A stretch of DNA of 55,802 nt from CAYVZZ01 sp964456185 (GTDB lineage Bacteria; Pseudomonadota; Gammaproteobacteria; Pseudomonadales; Alcanivoracaceae), in NCBI GenBank assembly GCA_964456185.1, contig CAYVZZ010000002.1, positions 1 through 55,802 of the forward strand, read 5' to 3'. Within the stretch, counting starts at the first letter, position 1; every line of letters begins with the position of its first letter. The position numbers and the translations under genes were made by a program. Below, one piece after another: positions 34,452-43,342 of the stretch. The notes under the pieces were generated by a model. That model did no database searches, was not told the DNA's origin, and saw only the letters and a list, made by a program, of their open reading frames with translations.

Positions 34452-37190
34452 ATGAAAAGAATGCTCATCAACGCCGCGCATCCTGAAGAGATCCGCGTGG
34501 CTATGGTCGATGGCCAAAAGCTTTATGATTTGGACATCGAACGTCGCACTCGCCAACAAAAAAAATCCAACATCTACAAGGGTCGCATTACGCGCATTGA
34601 ACCGTCGCTAGAGGCGGCATTTGTCGATTTTGGTGTTGATCGTCACGGCTTCCTGCCACTCAAAGAAATCTCGCGCGAATACTTCAGTAAAGACCCGCGT
34701 GACATTCAGGGTCGCATCAAGATCAAAGAAGTGATGAAGGAAGGCCAGCAGGTCATCGTGCAGGTCAACAAAGACGAGCGCGGCAACAAAGGCGCGGCAC
34801 TCACCACTTTTATCAGCCTCGCTGGTCGTTACCTGGTGCTGATGCCCAACAACCCGCGTGGCGGCGGCATTTCCCGTCGCATTGATGGTGACGACCGCCA
34901 ACAACTCAAAGAAGCGCTACGCCAGCTCAGCATTCCGCAAGATATGAGCGTTATTGTGCGCACAGCCGGCCTGGGGCGTGATGCCGAAGAGCTGCAATGG
35001 GATCTGGATTATCTGTTGAAGATTTGGCGCTCCATTGACGAGGCCGCCCAGCGCCCTGCTCCTTTCCTGATTTATCAGGAATCCAACGTCATCATCCGCA
35101 CCATTCGCGATTACCTGCGCAAAAACATCGGTGAAGTACTTGTCGATGAAAAAGGCACCTTTGATGAAGCCCGGGCATTTGTGCATCAAGTTATGCCCGA
35201 CTTCCACGACAAAATTAAACTGTATGACGACGAGGTACCGCTGTTTTCGCGCTACCAAATCGAGTCACAGATCGAGACCGCCTACGAACGCGAAGCCAAG
35301 CTACCTTCTGGCGGCTCTATTGTCATCGACCCAACAGAAGCCTTAATCTCCATCGATATCAACTCCTCGCGCGCCACCAAAGGGGCTGACATCGAGGAAA
35401 CGGCGTTGCAAACCAACCTTGAAGCCGCCGACGAAATTGCCCGCCAATTGCGCCTGCGTGATATGGGTGGGCTTGTCGTAATTGACTTTATCGACATGAG
35501 CAGTTCACAAAACCAACGTGCGGTGGAAAACCGTGTTCGCGAGGCCCTGTCGGGTGACCGCGCGCGCATCCAAACCGGGCACATTTCCCGCTTTGGTTTA
35601 TTGGAGCTGTCTCGTCAACGCTTGCGTCCCAGCCTCGGCGAAACCACCAGCATTGTATGTCCACGTTGTGACGGCCAAGGCCGCATCCGCGACGTACGCT
35701 CTATTGCGCTATCCTTGTTGCGTCTAGTCGAGGAAGAAGCCCTGAAAGACCGCACCGGCGAGATCCACGCCCAAGTGCCGGTGCCAGTGGCCACTTACCT
35801 GCTCAATGAAAAACGCCAGCCACTTAGCGACATTGAAGTTACACACAAGACGCGTATTTTGATCATCCCCAATCCAAACTTCGACACCCCACATTTCGAA
35901 GTGCAGCGATTGCGTGACGATCAGGTGACACACCAGGTGACCAGCCACAAGCTGGAATTGAGTGAAGGTGTGCCCGATCCGACCTTGGAAGCCGCGCGTG
36001 ACACCAACGTAAAAACTCAGCAAGCTGCGGTAAAACGCATTTTGCCGGAAAGCGCCGCGCCGACGCACCAGGGGCAAGACAACAGCTCTGATAATAAGCA
36101 CCAAGGCGGCTTTTTTGCGCGCATTTCCGAGTGGTTTAGTGGCAAGCCAGCCAACGACGACGGCTCAACCGAGAAGGCGAAAAAGCCACAGCAGTCGCGC
36201 AATAAAAACCGGTCACAAAACAACCGGTCACAGCAAAACCGCAATAAAAACGGTGACTCTCGTCGCAACCGTGGCGGCTCGCGCAACAACACGAAAAACG
36301 GTAAGAACGGGAATAACAAGTCATCGAACAACCGTGGCGGCAATAAAAACCGTTCGTCGAACGACAAGCGCCAGCATAACGACAAGAACGCCAGCAATAA
36401 GTCGTCCAGCAACCGCGGTGGCAACAAGGGCAATCGCAATAACACGCAACAGTCCAAGAACAAACCGCAAAACAACAAAGACAACAACGCATCTAAGCAA
36501 AACGCGCAGAACAAGCCGCCGCAACGTAACCAAGCGTCGGACAACCGGCCAAAGCGCCCTCGTAACCGCCCCGAGCCAAAACCGCAAAGCAGCACACAGC
36601 AGCCAACCGCCAAGAATGACTCAGCGGCCGAGGCCAACGTGAATAAGCCCGCCAACAAGGCACCGACTGCCAATAAGCCATCCGATGATAAGTCGGCGGT
36701 TACCAATGCGCAGCAGCACCAACCGCAGCCTAACAAGGCCAAGGCCGCCCCGGCACAGCGAGCAGGCAACGATCCACGTGCCGGCAATGACCCGCGCAAA
36801 AAGAAGGCGGAAAATACGGCACAGGAAAACAAGCCGAGCAAGGCACCGGCTAATGCCCAAGCGTCCCAGCAAGACGCGCCGGCCAAGCCAACCAACGCGA
36901 CCAAACCCGTGTCTGATCAGGCTAACCAGGCTAAAGACACTGCGCAGGCGGATAAGCCCAGTGCCGATAAAGCAAAAGCGGATGCGCAAAAGAGTGCTCC
37001 CAAGCATGACGGCGCTGCGGCCAAGAAGGCAAACAACGCTGAAATCGCTCCAACACCTGAGAGCACTCAAAAAGCCGAAGCCGTCGCCAAACCTCAGGCT
37101 AACGCTGAGGCCAAGCCTGCGGCAGAGCCAAAAGATGCTGGTGCCGCGTCAGGTGAGCGTGCCTCTAACGATCCACGCGCCAAGCGTTAA
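34452..37190 (+). CDS. rne: ribonuclease E
   Basis: Essential endoribonuclease and core of the degradosome. The 912-residue protein begins MKRMLINAAHPEEIRVAMVDG as in E. coli. Residues 1-~500 hold the S1 domain (NIYKGRITRIEPSLEAAFVDFG), the catalytic aspartates in SIDINSSRATKG and VIDFIDMSS, and the zinc link CPRC at about 403-406. Residues ~530-912 are a disordered scaffold: first Arg/Asn/Lys-rich tracts (RSQNNRSQQNRN, RRNRGGSRNN), then Ala/Lys/Pro-rich sequence. NDPR occurs at about residues 774 and 779 and again at the extreme C-terminus. The leader is long and structured, and a strong terminator follows. Confidence 0.97.
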   Translation: MKRMLINAAHPEEIRVAMVDGQKLYDLDIERRTRQQKKSNIYKGRITRIEPSLEAAFVDFGVDRHGFLPLKEISREYFSKDPRDIQGRIKIKEVMKEGQQVIVQVNKDERGNKGAALTTFISLAGRYLVLMPNNPRGGGISRRIDGDDRQQLKEALRQLSIPQDMSVIVRTAGLGRDAEELQWDLDYLLKIWRSIDEAAQRPAPFLIYQESNVIIRTIRDYLRKNIGEVLVDEKGTFDEARAFVHQVMPDFHDKIKLYDDEVPLFSRYQIESQIETAYEREAKLPSGGSIVIDPTEALISIDINSSRATKGADIEETALQTNLEAADEIARQLRLRDMGGLVVIDFIDMSSSQNQRAVENRVREALSGDRARIQTGHISRFGLLELSRQRLRPSLGETTSIVCPRCDGQGRIRDVRSIALSLLRLVEEEALKDRTGEIHAQVPVPVATYLLNEKRQPLSDIEVTHKTRILIIPNPNFDTPHFEVQRLRDDQVTHQVTSHKLELSEGVPDPTLEAARDTNVKTQQAAVKRILPESAAPTHQGQDNSSDNKHQGGFFARISEWFSGKPANDDGSTEKAKKPQQSRNKNRSQNNRSQQNRNKNGDSRRNRGGSRNNTKNGKNGNNKSSNNRGGNKNRSSNDKRQHNDKNASNKSSSNRGGNKGNRNNTQQSKNKPQNNKDNNASKQNAQNKPPQRNQASDNRPKRPRNRPEPKPQSSTQQPTAKNDSAAEANVNKPANKAPTANKPSDDKSAVTNAQQHQPQPNKAKAAPAQRAGNDPRAGNDPRKKKAENTAQENKPSKAPANAQASQQDAPAKPTNATKPVSDQANQAKDTAQADKPSADKAKADAQKSAPKHDGAAAKKANNAEIAPTPESTQKAEAVAKPQANAEAKPAAEPKDAGAASGERASNDPRAKR

Positions 37191-37218
37191 AGGCTGTACT
37201 CCGCGCTAACTCAAGCGC

Positions 37219-37262
37219 AAAAAAAGGCCGCGATACCCATCGGTGGTGTCGCGGCCTTTTTT
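37219..37262. terminator. terminator shared by rne and the DegP-like gene
   Basis: A-rich flank, GGCCGCGA (37226-37233), TCGCGGCC (37249-37256), then six Ts on the plus strand; A-run gives Ts on the minus strand too. It lies between convergent genes and can act in both directions. Confidence 0.9.
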
Positions 37263-37281
37263 GTGCTTTCTGCCTAACTCA

Positions 37282-38664
37282 CTAGCGTATAACTAAGAAG
37301 AAGACGCCGCCATGTCGATTGATGCGCAATAGCAAGCCATCATCGTTCTGACCCACAGCTTGTGCCAAATCGTGCAAACTCTTCACTGCATAGTGGTTGG
37401 CACTGATAATGATGTCACCCTTTCGCAGCCCGGCGCGCTCAGCAGCACTGCCACCTTTCACGCCTTCCACCAACACACCGGCATTTACCCGATGGTTTTC
37501 GCCCTGATGCAAGGTGCGCAATGAAGCGCCTTTCAACACAGGCGATATGGCACTGCCTTTACCGCTGGATGGCAGCTTGCCAATAGTGGCCTTCACAACC
37601 TGCTTCTTGCCATGACGCAATAAGGTGAGCGTCAAGGTCGTGCCGACGGGCGTCAGACCGATCTTGTTACGCAATTCACTAGCCGATCGCATGGGTTCAT
37701 CGCCCACGGCCAACACCACATCACCCGCTTGCAGCCCCGCCTTGTCGGCGGCAGAGTTGTCCAACACACGGGTTATCACAACACCGCCGTCATCTTTATC
37801 AACACCAAATGCCTTCGCCAGCGCCGGCGTCAGGTTTTGGATAGTCACACCAAGCATGCCACGGTGGACTTCGCCATACTTAATCAGCTGGTTCATCACA
37901 CTTACCGCCATATCAGACGGAATTGCAAAACCAATGCCCACATTGCCCCCCGATGGCGCAACAATCGCGGTGGGAATGCCCACCAATTGTCCCTTCAAGT
38001 TCACCAAGGCACCGCCCGAGTTGCCCGGGTTAATAGACGCGTCGGTTTGAATGAAATTCTCATACCCTTCAATGCCCAGTCCTGAGCGTTCTAGCGCCGA
38101 CACAATGCCTGAAGTTACTGTCTGTCCCAGCGCAAAAGGATTGCCGATAGCGACCACATAGTCGCCCACTCGCAGATTATCAGAATCGGCAATATCTACC
38201 TGGGTCAGATTATCGGCGTCGATTTGCAACACGGCCAAGTCCACCGATTTATCCTGCCCGACCAGTTTGGCATCAAGGGTACGGCCATCTTTCAACGTCA
38301 CCTTAATATCGCTGGCACCACGAATCACGTGCGCATTAGTCAGCACATAGCCTTTTTCAGCATCGACGATCACACCAGAACCCGCCGCGACCGCTCGCTT
38401 ATGGGTAGTTGGCTGATGCTGGCGCTGGGGCAAATTAAAAAAGCGCCGAAAGAAAGGATCGTTTAACAAGGGGGATTGTGTTTTCACCTTGGTAAAGGTG
38501 GCGATATTTACCACCGCCGGTGACACACGCGCGACCATTGGCGCTAAAGACGGCATGGTAGTGCCACCTGCCGGACTCCCTACAGGCGGTGCCTTGGCGA
38601 CGGCCTGTCCAGCAAACGCCAATAACATAATAAGCATGACATAACGTAATCTTGTCATATTCAA
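37282..38664 (-). CDS. degP: periplasmic Do-family serine protease (DegP/DegQ/MucD-like)
   Basis: Quality-control protease and chaperone of the periplasm. The 460-residue precursor has a signal peptide ending at AVA-KAPP, a trypsin-like domain with H112 (TNAHV), D142 (VDLAVL) and S216 (NPGNSGGAL), and two PDZ domains beginning near RGMLGVTI and at NAGVLVEGVKGGSAAERAGL. The LA loop is short, as in DegQ/MucD, so the symbol is a family label rather than a proven orthology. Confidence 0.9.
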   Translation of the reverse strand: MNMTRLRYVMLIMLLAFAGQAVAKAPPVGSPAGGTTMPSLAPMVARVSPAVVNIATFTKVKTQSPLLNDPFFRRFFNLPQRQHQPTTHKRAVAAGSGVIVDAEKGYVLTNAHVIRGASDIKVTLKDGRTLDAKLVGQDKSVDLAVLQIDADNLTQVDIADSDNLRVGDYVVAIGNPFALGQTVTSGIVSALERSGLGIEGYENFIQTDASINPGNSGGALVNLKGQLVGIPTAIVAPSGGNVGIGFAIPSDMAVSVMNQLIKYGEVHRGMLGVTIQNLTPALAKAFGVDKDDGGVVITRVLDNSAADKAGLQAGDVVLAVGDEPMRSASELRNKIGLTPVGTTLTLTLLRHGKKQVVKATIGKLPSSGKGSAISPVLKGASLRTLHQGENHRVNAGVLVEGVKGGSAAERAGLRKGDIIISANHYAVKSLHDLAQAVGQNDDGLLLRINRHGGVFFLVIR

Positions 38665-38818
38665 TCTCCTACTCAGGAATAGCCAATTAATGGGCAGTCA
38701 CAAAAACATCCGCCTGCAAGCCATTTTCTTTGATGGAGAAAACCGCCAGTGGTTCCCTCAACCCCGCCGTGCCGTTACTATCGATACACACTGGCTCACA
38801 ACTTAAACCAACTAGTCT

Positions 38819-40000
38819 ATGAAACAACTGCTCGACGGCATTCGCGTTATTGAAATGGGGCAACTGATTGCCGGCCCTTTCACCACCACCCTACTCGCCT
38901 GGTTTGGCGCAGAAGTCATTAAAATCGAACCGCCCAAAGGCGACCCCATTCGTCACTGGCGAAAACTCGACGAAAACGGCACCTCTTGGTGGTGGTACAG
39001 CATTGGCCGTAACAAAAAATCAGTGACGCTGGATTTGAAAACCACCCAAGGTCGCGAAACGGCACGCCGCTTAATCGAAAAATCCGACATTTTGGTCGAA
39101 AACTTCCGTCCCGGCACCATGGAAAAATGGGGACTCGGCCCCGGCACCTTTGAAGACGCCCACCCCGACTTGGTTTACACCCGCATATCCGGCTATGGTC
39201 AAACCGGCCCCTATGCCAACAAGCCCGGCTATGCCTCGGTATGCGAAGGCTTTGGCGGCTTTCGCTATCTTAATGGCTTTCCTGGCGAAGCCCCCGTTCG
39301 TCCCAACCTATCCATGGGCGACACACTGGCCGCCATCCACGCAGCACTAGGCACCGTCATGGCCTTATTTCATCGAGAAAGAGGCGGTGGCGGGCAAACC
39401 GTGGATGTCGCCATCTTCGAGGCGGTGTTTAATCTATTGGAAGCCGTTATTCCCGAATACAGCGGTGCGGGCGAGGTGCGTCAGCCATCGGGCACCACCG
39501 TTACCGGCATCGTGCCCACCAATGTTTATCGTAGCCGCGACGGCAAATTCCTGATTATCGGCGGCAATGGCGATTCGATTTACCGACGACTGATGGAAGC
39601 CGCCGGACGTGAAGATTTGGCAAATGACCCGGCGCTTGCCCACAATCCGGGACGTGTGGCACATCAACAACAAATCGACGAGGCCATTAGTGCCTGGTGC
39701 ATAACAGAAGACGCTGCCAGCTTGCTCGCCAAACTGGAAGCCGCGCGCGTGCCCGCCGGCCCCATTCATTCGGTGGCCGACATCATGGCCGACCCACAGT
39801 ATCAAGCGCGAGGATTATTGGAGAAGGTTACCGTCAACGGCAAAGCCGTTACCCTGCCGGGTTTTGCGCCACGTTTAGCTGGCACACCGGGGAAAACACG
39901 TTGGCCTGGGCCAACGCTGGGCGAACACAATCAAGATGTGTTCGGTGATTTACTGGGGATGGACGACAAAGAAATCGCCGCCTTGCAACAAGCGCAGTAG
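38819..40000 (+). CDS. CaiB/BaiF family CoA-transferase
   Basis: A 393-residue family III CoA-transferase. LLDGIRVIEMGQLIAGPFTTTLLAWFGAEVIKIEPP is the N-terminal signature; LSMGDTLAAIHAALG carries the catalytic Asp; WPGPTLGEHNQDVFGDLLG is the typical end. Substrate cannot be read from sequence, and no catabolic genes lie beside it. No strong ribosome-binding site is visible before the ATG. Confidence 0.92.
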   Translation: MKQLLDGIRVIEMGQLIAGPFTTTLLAWFGAEVIKIEPPKGDPIRHWRKLDENGTSWWWYSIGRNKKSVTLDLKTTQGRETARRLIEKSDILVENFRPGTMEKWGLGPGTFEDAHPDLVYTRISGYGQTGPYANKPGYASVCEGFGGFRYLNGFPGEAPVRPNLSMGDTLAAIHAALGTVMALFHRERGGGGQTVDVAIFEAVFNLLEAVIPEYSGAGEVRQPSGTTVTGIVPTNVYRSRDGKFLIIGGNGDSIYRRLMEAAGREDLANDPALAHNPGRVAHQQQIDEAISAWCITEDAASLLAKLEAARVPAGPIHSVADIMADPQYQARGLLEKVTVNGKAVTLPGFAPRLAGTPGKTRWPGPTLGEHNQDVFGDLLGMDDKEIAALQQAQ

Positions 40001-40029
40001 GCTACCGATTCTTAAAGACTTTCCGCAGA

Positions 40030-40521
40030 TTACCCCAGCTTGGCGGTACCACCACAGCCATCCAGCTCGCCATTGGCAGCCGGCACATCATGGGTTTGAG
40101 CGTACAGATGGGTAATGAAACGGCGGGCAATATGCTTGGCCTTCATGGCATTGGGGCCGGCAAAATGCTCGTCGACTGTTTCCACAAAATCATGCAGCCA
40201 AATTTCGAAATGAATGCCCTTCAGCGGAAACTCACGATCCAGATGACGGTGAATGCGCATGGTATGGCGCTGATAGCGCTTGTCCTGCAACAACAGCTTG
40301 TACCAATACAGCGTAATGTGGCGAATATGGCTGGCGACATGAATCTTGGCGACGTCATAAAACAATGGCGCCATGACGTCGTCATTCAACAGCTTGTAAT
40401 AAAAGCGCATGACCAGCTCGTCAATAGCCGACTCGGTATCCAAGTCGGGCTTATTGCTTTGCATTGGCGTCGGCTGCTGCGCCTGACGCGGATCATATTG
40501 CACTACGGTGGCAAACGACAT
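40030..40521 (-). CDS. group III truncated haemoglobin
   Basis: A 163-residue globin of the group III (P) truncated class: IDELVMRFYYKLLNDDVMAPLF, HIRHITLYWYKLLL, and FPLKGIHFEIWLHDFVETVDEHFAG, which includes the proximal-His helix region. Such globins bind oxygen or nitric oxide; role here unknown. The ATG at 40521 is preferred over an upstream TTG because GGTGA lies seven bases before it. It follows the DUF962 gene by seven bases. Confidence 0.87.
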   Translation of the reverse strand: MSFATVVQYDPRQAQQPTPMQSNKPDLDTESAIDELVMRFYYKLLNDDVMAPLFYDVAKIHVASHIRHITLYWYKLLLQDKRYQRHTMRIHRHLDREFPLKGIHFEIWLHDFVETVDEHFAGPNAMKAKHIARRFITHLYAQTHDVPAANGELDGCGGTAKLG

Positions 40522-40528
40522 ACTTAAA

Positions 40529-40840
40529 TCACCAATCAATGCGTTTGACGAGAATATCCTTAAACATCACAAAGTCACCCATCAAGCTATAAAACGGGTG
40601 CTTGAATGTCGCCGGTCGATTCTTTTCGATAAAAAAGTGCCCAACCCAGGCAAAGCCATAGCCGACAATCGGCAACAACAGCAACAGCCAGGCATTGGCG
40701 CTGAGCAGACTAGACAGCAGTATCATCAACACACAGCTGGTACCGACAAAATGCAGACGCCGATTAAGCGGATGGCCGTGTTCCGCCAAATAAAAGGGAT
40801 AGAAATCAGCGAAACGCTCAAATGTTTGCTCTTCTGCCAT
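40529..40840 (-). CDS. DUF962/Mpo1-like membrane protein
   Basis: A 103-residue protein with FADFYPFYLAEHGHPLNRRLHFVGT, two hydrophobic segments (CVLMILLSSLLSANAWLLLLLPIVGYGFA) and HFFIEKNRPATFKHPFYSLMGDF, matching DUF962. Yeast Mpo1 of this family is an Fe(II) dioxygenase of 2-hydroxy fatty acids and the conserved histidines are present here. The frame is open to 40906; the start at 40840 gives the family length. Confidence 0.85.
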   Translation of the reverse strand: MAEEQTFERFADFYPFYLAEHGHPLNRRLHFVGTSCVLMILLSSLLSANAWLLLLLPIVGYGFAWVGHFFIEKNRPATFKHPFYSLMGDFVMFKDILVKRIDW

Positions 40841-40951
40841 CACACCACCTATCAATCCGCCATTTCGACCCAAACTGCCATGGAGCCGCCGTCCTACTGA
40901 CGACATAATGCGTTCAACGATTTTGAACCCCTTATTATAGCGATTAATCCC

Positions 40952-42178
40952 ATGACTGTCTTTGCCGTGCCAAATCCTCTTTCTCGGTTGTGGCTATCTC
41001 CAAGCCATCCGCTGCCTGATTCACTTAGTACAATCAGCGACATAGGTGACGAACCTGGGCTCATCAACCCAACCCGCCGTGATCACATTTGGCGTGCCAT
41101 GAAGCGCTTTTATCGCAGTGGCATGAACCCCGGCTTGACGCTAGCCATTCGCCATCGTGGCGAGCTGGTGTTTGATCGCGCGATAGGCTACCGGGATGTT
41201 ACGCAGCAAACGCCGCTGCGAGTCACCGATCCGGTGTGCCTATTTTCCGCCTCAAAGACGGTCACCGCCATGCTGGTGCACCATCTGGTAGAAGAAGGCA
41301 AATTACAGCTCGACGATAAGGTGGGTGACCACCTGCCCGAATATGCCTGCAATGGCAAGCAAAACACCACGTTGCGTGATCTGCTGACGCATCGTGCTGG
41401 CATACCGCGCCTGCCAGATGCCGAGCCCGAGCTACTGTTTCGCAAGCAAGAAGCCATGCAACAGCTGTATCAAACCGCTCCCGAAACGCCAGTAGGTGCT
41501 CAGCAGGCGTATCACGCCATTACCGCCGGCTATGTGTTAGGGGAAATTGTCGAGCGGGTCAGCGGCCAATCGCTTAACACGCTGTTAGACCATGTTATCC
41601 GCCGCCCACTTGGCATGTGCTACTTCCACTACGGCATCAACGAAGAATCGCGACATTTGGTACCCAAGCACTACTTGACCGGCCTCAAATCCGGTCTTGT
41701 CGACAAGTACATCCAGCATGCTGTGGGCGCCAATCTGGCCGAGGTGGTCAAGGTTTCTAACGATCCGCGCTTTATGGACGCTGTTGTACCGGCAGGCAAC
41801 CTTTACGCCACCGCCGAGGAAGTGACGCGGTTTTACCAAATGTTATTGGACAAGGGGCAATGGCAAGGTAAATCGCTGTATCAGCCCGGCACCATTGAAA
41901 AGGCCACCCGCTGCGACAGTAGGCCAAAGTGGGTTGATGGCAGCTTGCTATTGCCGTTGCGTTTTAGCCCCGGCTTTATGCTTGGCGAACGGACGCTCAG
42001 CATTTATGGCGCAAAAACCGAACACGCCTTTGGGCATATGGGGTTTGTTAGCATTACCACTTGGGCGGACCCGAAACGGCAGCTTTCGGTGGCCATGATG
42101 ACCACTGGCAAAGGGCTGCTAGGACCGCAACTTCCGGCCATGTTACGGCTGTTCAATACAATCAACCGCCTGAAATGA
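40952..42178 (+). CDS. serine hydrolase of the beta-lactamase/EstB (class C-like) family
   Basis: A 408-residue serine hydrolase. The S-x-x-K motif is SASK (S99-K102), the Y-x-N region reads YHAITAGYVLGEIVERVSG, and FGHMGFVSITTWADP near the C-terminus occupies the third-motif position. No signal peptide is apparent, so it is more likely a cytosolic esterase/peptidase than a true beta-lactamase. Substrate unknown. Confidence 0.85.
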   Translation: MTVFAVPNPLSRLWLSPSHPLPDSLSTISDIGDEPGLINPTRRDHIWRAMKRFYRSGMNPGLTLAIRHRGELVFDRAIGYRDVTQQTPLRVTDPVCLFSASKTVTAMLVHHLVEEGKLQLDDKVGDHLPEYACNGKQNTTLRDLLTHRAGIPRLPDAEPELLFRKQEAMQQLYQTAPETPVGAQQAYHAITAGYVLGEIVERVSGQSLNTLLDHVIRRPLGMCYFHYGINEESRHLVPKHYLTGLKSGLVDKYIQHAVGANLAEVVKVSNDPRFMDAVVPAGNLYATAEEVTRFYQMLLDKGQWQGKSLYQPGTIEKATRCDSRPKWVDGSLLLPLRFSPGFMLGERTLSIYGAKTEHAFGHMGFVSITTWADPKRQLSVAMMTTGKGLLGPQLPAMLRLFNTINRLK

Positions 42179-42181
42179 CGA

Positions 42182-42195
42182 CGGGGCTTGCCCCG
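42182..42195. terminator. short GC hairpin between convergent genes
   Basis: CGGGG-CTTG-CCCCG directly after the serine hydrolase stop and before the end of the comEA-like gene. No T-run follows on either strand, so it is only a weak terminator candidate. Confidence 0.3.
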
Positions 42196-42215
42196 CCATC
42201 AGTCAAAAGGCGCGA

Positions 42216-42554
42216 TTAGAACAGGATATGTGCCTTATTTTTCGCGAGTGTGGCCTCGCCAATGCCTTTTACCTTGGCCAAATCGGCCAATGAGCTAAAA
42301 GCACCATGTTGTTTACGGTAAGCCACAATGGCTTTCGCTTTGGCGGGGCCCACGCCCACTAGTGCCTCGGCCAACTCACCAGCACTGGCTTGGTTGATAT
42401 TGACGTCTGGGCGGCTAGCTTCCAGCTCGGCTTTGGTCACCTGCGTGGTTTGAGCCGTTGTTTGTGATGACGCCGCCATAGCAGGCGACGCAGCAAAGGC
42501 AAATACTGCTGCCAACAACAGCAGTCCATAACGAATGGATGAAGCGAAGCACAT
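42216..42554 (-). CDS. comEA: ComEA-family helix-hairpin-helix protein, exported
   Basis: A 112-residue protein with signal peptide (YGLLLLAAVFAFAASPAMA) and a C-terminal double helix-hairpin-helix: VNINQASAGELAEALVGVGPAKAKAIVAYR and FSSLADLAKVKGIGEATLAKN. Such proteins bind incoming DNA in the periplasm during natural transformation, although this short form is also present in species not known to be competent. AAGGAGG lies just before the ATG. Confidence 0.9.
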   Translation of the reverse strand: MCFASSIRYGLLLLAAVFAFAASPAMAASSQTTAQTTQVTKAELEASRPDVNINQASAGELAEALVGVGPAKAKAIVAYRKQHGAFSSLADLAKVKGIGEATLAKNKAHILF

Positions 42555-42635
42555 AATATTCCTCCTTGAATAAGTGATTCAGTACGCTATCAGCCAAAGC
42601 GGTGAAGGACTGTAAGCAGAACGCGATAATTTTTG

Positions 42636-43328
42636 TCAGCTCATGTTCATGCTTTGCAAAATCGCATCCACAGCAGCCGTGGGGTCATCGGCCTGGGTAA
42701 CTGGACGCCCAATTACCAAATAATCGACTCCTAATTGACAGGCGTCAGGTGGTGTTACCACTCGGCTTTGGTCTCCCCTTGCCGTGCCAGCAGGTCGAAT
42801 ACCCGGCGTCACTAAGCAGAAGGGGTCGGGTAGCTGCTGGCGCAGAAAGCTTGCTTCTTGTGCCGAACACACCACCCCGTCCAAACCACAATCATGAGTC
42901 AGTGCAGCCAAGCGCCCTACTTGAGTTTCAACCGTTTGCTCGATCCCCACTTCTTGCAGCAAGGCATCAGACAGGCTGGTTAGCACAGTTACGGCGGTAA
43001 GCAACGGCGGGCGGTTAAACGGAACCAGCGCATCGCGCGCCGCTTCCAGCATGGGGCGACCGCCAGAGGCATGCACATTCACCATCCAGACGCCTAACTT
43101 GGCGGCAGCACGCACGGCACCCGCCACCGTATTGGGGATATCGTGGAATTTGAGATCCAGAAAAATACGGAATCCCTGTGCTTGCAAGGCTTCTACCAGA
43201 GCAGGCCCTGCACTGACGAACAGCTCCTTGCCGACTTTCAAAATCACTTTGTTTGGGTCTAACTTGGCGGCCATTTGTTTGGCTTGGTCGGCGCCGGGGT
43301 AATCTAATGCAATAATTAAAGCGGCCAT
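42636..43328 (-). CDS. pyrF: orotidine 5'-phosphate decarboxylase
   Basis: Last step of UMP synthesis. The 230-residue TIM-barrel protein has IIALDYP at the start, the catalytic DLKFHDIPNT, and TPGIRPAGTARGDQ.RVVTP with VIGRPVTQA at the end. It follows lapB by 14 bases, the conserved order. Confidence 0.97.
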   Translation of the reverse strand: MAALIIALDYPGADQAKQMAAKLDPNKVILKVGKELFVSAGPALVEALQAQGFRIFLDLKFHDIPNTVAGAVRAAAKLGVWMVNVHASGGRPMLEAARDALVPFNRPPLLTAVTVLTSLSDALLQEVGIEQTVETQVGRLAALTHDCGLDGVVCSAQEASFLRQQLPDPFCLVTPGIRPAGTARGDQSRVVTPPDACQLGVDYLVIGRPVTQADDPTAAVDAILQSMNMS

Positions 43329-43342
43329 AAGGCGTTAGATCT

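Noticed and set aside
36017..36904. Long minus-strand open frame (295 codons) opposite rne
   Set aside because: It is the complement of the low-complexity scaffold; its Leu/Arg/Cys-rich product has no recognisable domain and the plus strand is clearly coding.
40952..42178. Serine hydrolase as an antibiotic-resistance beta-lactamase
   Set aside because: No signal peptide is seen and the motifs fit the broad EstB/beta-lactamase-related group, so resistance should not be inferred.
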